From assembly GCA_003344405.1 (NCBI GenBank), contig NOWV01000201.1, forward strand, positions 62,001 through 126,000: a stretch of 64,000 bases of DNA, written 5' to 3'. The notes below the pieces were generated by a model. It had not been told where the DNA came from and ran no database searches. It saw only the letters and a list, made by a program, of their open reading frames with translations. The stretch comes from Trichoplax sp. H2 (lineage: Eukaryota > Placozoa > Uniplacotomia > Trichoplacea). A program made the position numbers and the translations under genes. Positions within the stretch are counted from its first letter, which is position 1, and each line of letters begins with the position of its first letter. This document shows, in pieces, positions 61,550-64,000 of the stretch.

Positions 61550-62650
61550 GCTAAAGCAGGCACATTTGCAGAATAGATGGATTACCATTAAGATGAAATT
61601 GTTGAGCAATGTTAACTGTACAATCAATGCAGTATTAGTACAGGTTAGGATTACCTATAAGATGAGTTTGTAGAGCTGTTGTCATAGCCGATGAAAGCTA
61701 AGCAAGCTTACGCCAGTTGATCGAGAAACGACTCGTATCATTCAATAACCGTAGAAACGTTCTGGTGTAACTATTATGCTTCTCAAGTCAGTACTGTAAG
61801 CGATAGTCTAAAACCGCAGCCATATTGGATATTGTTAGATAGCGATACAGACTCTACTAATGTAGACTGGGATTCCCTGTAGGTTTGAAGAATACAAAAC
61901 TGATGCGAACTAACAACAATTTATAGACTAATGACTGTCAACAACCTTTGAGATGTTCTGTTATAGCTATCGTACCGTAGATATCGTACATTTAAAGTAG
62001 TCCGTAGTACAGTAGATCGCTTCATTTACAACTTGGATGGTACAAACAGCCATTAGACTGGATTATGGCTAATGAATCGGTGGGTTACAGCAAAGAGAGC
62101 TTATGATGGAGAGACTACTTATACCGTATGGGTATCAGTCGGTCACTAAGTAACCATCGAGACATTTTTGTTAGCGTATAGTAGTAGAACTTCAAATCGA
62201 CAGTGTTTATGTAAATACGCATTGCATATTTAGGATAGTCTATGATAGGATCGATCCTTTCCTTACAATTTGGGTTAGTAAAGTAATTACGCATGCATAG
62301 CTGTACAGAGTAGATTACCCATAGGATAAAGTTTGCAAAGTCATTACAATATAATCGATGGTAGCTAAGCAAGCAAGTGGTAGTTTGTGATCATGACGAG
62401 TTCTCGTATGAGACGATTTGTTACAACGATTATTCTTTCCAATATCGTCGATTTCAAGCAGTCCATGGTAGAATCGATGCCTTCATTGACAACTGCGATA
62501 GTAGAAACCATCAAGCTATACAGTGAAATCCGACTGGGATTACCATGATGGAAGAGTTTGCAAAGTTATTGCGTCGATACGTCGAGCTATGCGTCTTAGG
62601 AGAGTGGATCGGTTAACGACTCCTCCCTTTACTGGGCTATACTGTACAGT
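61550..62650. repeat. Diverged repeats of about 200-250 bp
   Basis: A shared set of words recurs: GGATTACC then AAGATGAGTTTGTAGAG-like (61580, 61660, 62315, 62540); AGCTAAGCAAGC then CAGT or GTGGTAG (61695, 62360); ACGAGTTCTCG or CGACTCGTAT after a CATGAC/GAAACG (61730, 62400); and TATCGTA or TATCGTCGATTTCAAGCAGTCC then a GATCGCTTCATT-like end (61965, 62210, 62445). The order is largely kept between copies. No coding capacity is convincing. Confidence 0.6.
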
Positions 62651-64000
62651 TGGAGTACTACACAGTTGGTCAATACTGTCTATATCTATCTATAGATATG
62701 GATGAATTTAATGACACATCTAGAATATTGTAATATTGTAACCGTCAAGACACTTGCTACCACCATCATGCATGTTTGATATCAATATTTGTCCATGAAA
62801 GTAGTCTATACAAGAACTGGGAGGAGATTTTCAATATCAAGATTCCATCTACATGCTTTCTCTCTTTCCATTTTGAAATCACTACCAAGACTGGCATAAT
62901 ATTGTTGTTACTCTCTTATTATTATTGACAATCTTGGTGCGCTGTTGCCTACTATTCCCACCTACCGTTGGTCTATCATGCATGCTTGGTCAAATTCAAC
63001 TTGGAAATCCTCCTCTACATACGTTGTATTTTAAAATATCGCTACAATAAGCTTCAACTTTTCACTCTACCTCAGTTCCAGGCAATCGCTGGAAGAGATT
63101 TAACACATCTTGAAATGGATTCCATGGCTTAACCGACTCCATAATCGAGCAATTTTCTTCCAATGCAGGACACCGCCAAGCAAGTTAGTGGAAAATGGCG
63201 ACGTTTGAATGAGATTCATCTACGCATGCTCGACAAGGTCACACCATTCATCGCTTCAACGCCACGATCTCGTGATGTGGTTGCCTGACCGGTGGTGAAG
63301 GTTCATAAGGATTTGACTGACCCTTGGCGGTTGCCTTGGAAACCCAGCTGTTGGGATGGGCGTGGGCAACCACCTCGTCAAAATAGTGACATCATCCAGT
63401 CACGATTGGGACGAGACTAGTGTATACTAGTGGACTCGACTCATGAATGAGTTAGTCGGCTTTCATTTCCATCAGCTATGTAAACAATTTTACGTTAGAG
63501 TAGCTGCAGTGCTAGCCAAAGTTCAAGAAGCTTTTACTTACAACAGTAGAGGATGATGAACTCTTCAATTGTAGACAGACTATCACGGCTATGGCGTGGG
63601 CTGTAGTACTACAGCATCATCAACGGTTTTGTTTCGTTATTGCTCACAACACACGATTGGCGTAAATAGGCATAATATCATGACCTGCTAAAGCAATTCA
63701 CGTCTTATGCCCAAATGTACTGACTACTCTATCGTTGTCTCTTGCTTTACCTTGATAGAGTTGGCTTATTTCAAATACTATAATGCTTTAGTAAATAGAA
63801 AGATAGTTTGCTTTTAGCTCATACCTAAACTAAAATTGGTCAATATGACTATGCAAATCATGGCTACAGTAGAAGCACAAATTTAGGTACTGTAGGCGCA
63901 TAGGAATGCAATCACTCCATACGGCTAAGCATTTATTCAGTCACGAGGAGTAGTTATGTACCGTACTTGTAAAGTATAGTATAGCAAACACTTCCATCAA
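62651..64000. other. Right end of the window, less AT-rich, no complete gene
   Basis: Composition rises in GC between about 63060 and 63480. One coding-like stretch, 63169-63288 (+), follows a good acceptor (TTTTCTTCCAATGCAG) and is open for 39 codons to TGA, with residues DTAKQVSGKWRRLNEIHLRM near its start. It could be the last exon of a gene or a transposon fragment; no family is recognised. Confidence 0.35.

Noticed and set aside
1-64000. tRNA genes, rRNA genes, CRISPR arrays or bacterial operons
   Set aside because: No B-box with matching acceptor stem, no rRNA core sequence and no spaced identical short repeats were seen; the DNA is eukaryotic.

Overview
The window is nuclear DNA of an animal. 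It is AT-rich, genes are split by many short GT-AG introns, three class A GPCR genes are intronless, and the protein-coding genes (a 2-Cys peroxiredoxin, PNKP, ribosomal protein eL37, SPTLC1) are clearly metazoan, with exon phases that join cleanly. This combination is what I would expect of a placozoan (Trichoplax-like). That species call is inference from gene style and composition, not a database match.

Layout. 1-16 kb: two related intronless rhodopsin-type GPCR genes (241-1239 and 15076-16089, + strand) separated by about 14 kb with no visible gene. 19.8-24.1 kb: a repeat-dense patch full of TACAGTA/TACTGTA palindromes. It contains a single-domain DNA 3'-phosphatase gene (21005-21598), a tandem duplication of about 0.55 kb, and a 20-base assembly gap (23359-23378). 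24.2-26.2 kb: a two-exon PNKP gene (phosphatase plus kinase) with a TATA-box promoter. 28.9-37.9 kb: a six-exon typical 2-Cys peroxiredoxin with a 6-kb second intron. Its last intron is an open reading frame for 411 bases in phase with the upstream exon. 44.4-45.5 kb: a third, unrelated intronless GPCR. 50.5-51.8 kb (- strand): ribosomal protein eL37, whose first exon codes only for the initiator ATG. 52.0-53.0 kb: a five-copy satellite of about 193 bp with LTR-like features. 53.7-56.6 kb (+): an eight-exon gene for a 229-residue protein I could not assign to a family. 57.4-60.4 kb (-): SPTLC1, of which 14 exons are resolved and the first coding exon was not found; one intron is GC-AG. 60.4-64 kb: diverged repeats and a few orphan coding-like pieces.

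These genes are not a pathway. The GPCRs are plasma-membrane receptors, PNKP and its single-domain neighbour process DNA ends, the peroxiredoxin reduces peroxides, eL37 is structural in the 60S ribosome, and SPTLC1 is a subunit of the first enzyme of sphingolipid synthesis. The eL37 gene and the eight-exon gene are divergent, with the satellite between them. The eight-exon gene and SPTLC1 converge tail to tail.

Exon models were assembled by hand from splice signals, reading phase and recalled family sequences. The summed coding lengths are multiples of three for PNKP, the peroxiredoxin, eL37, the eight-exon gene and the resolved part of SPTLC1, which supports them. Most non-genic DNA appears to consist of strongly diverged short tandem repeats.
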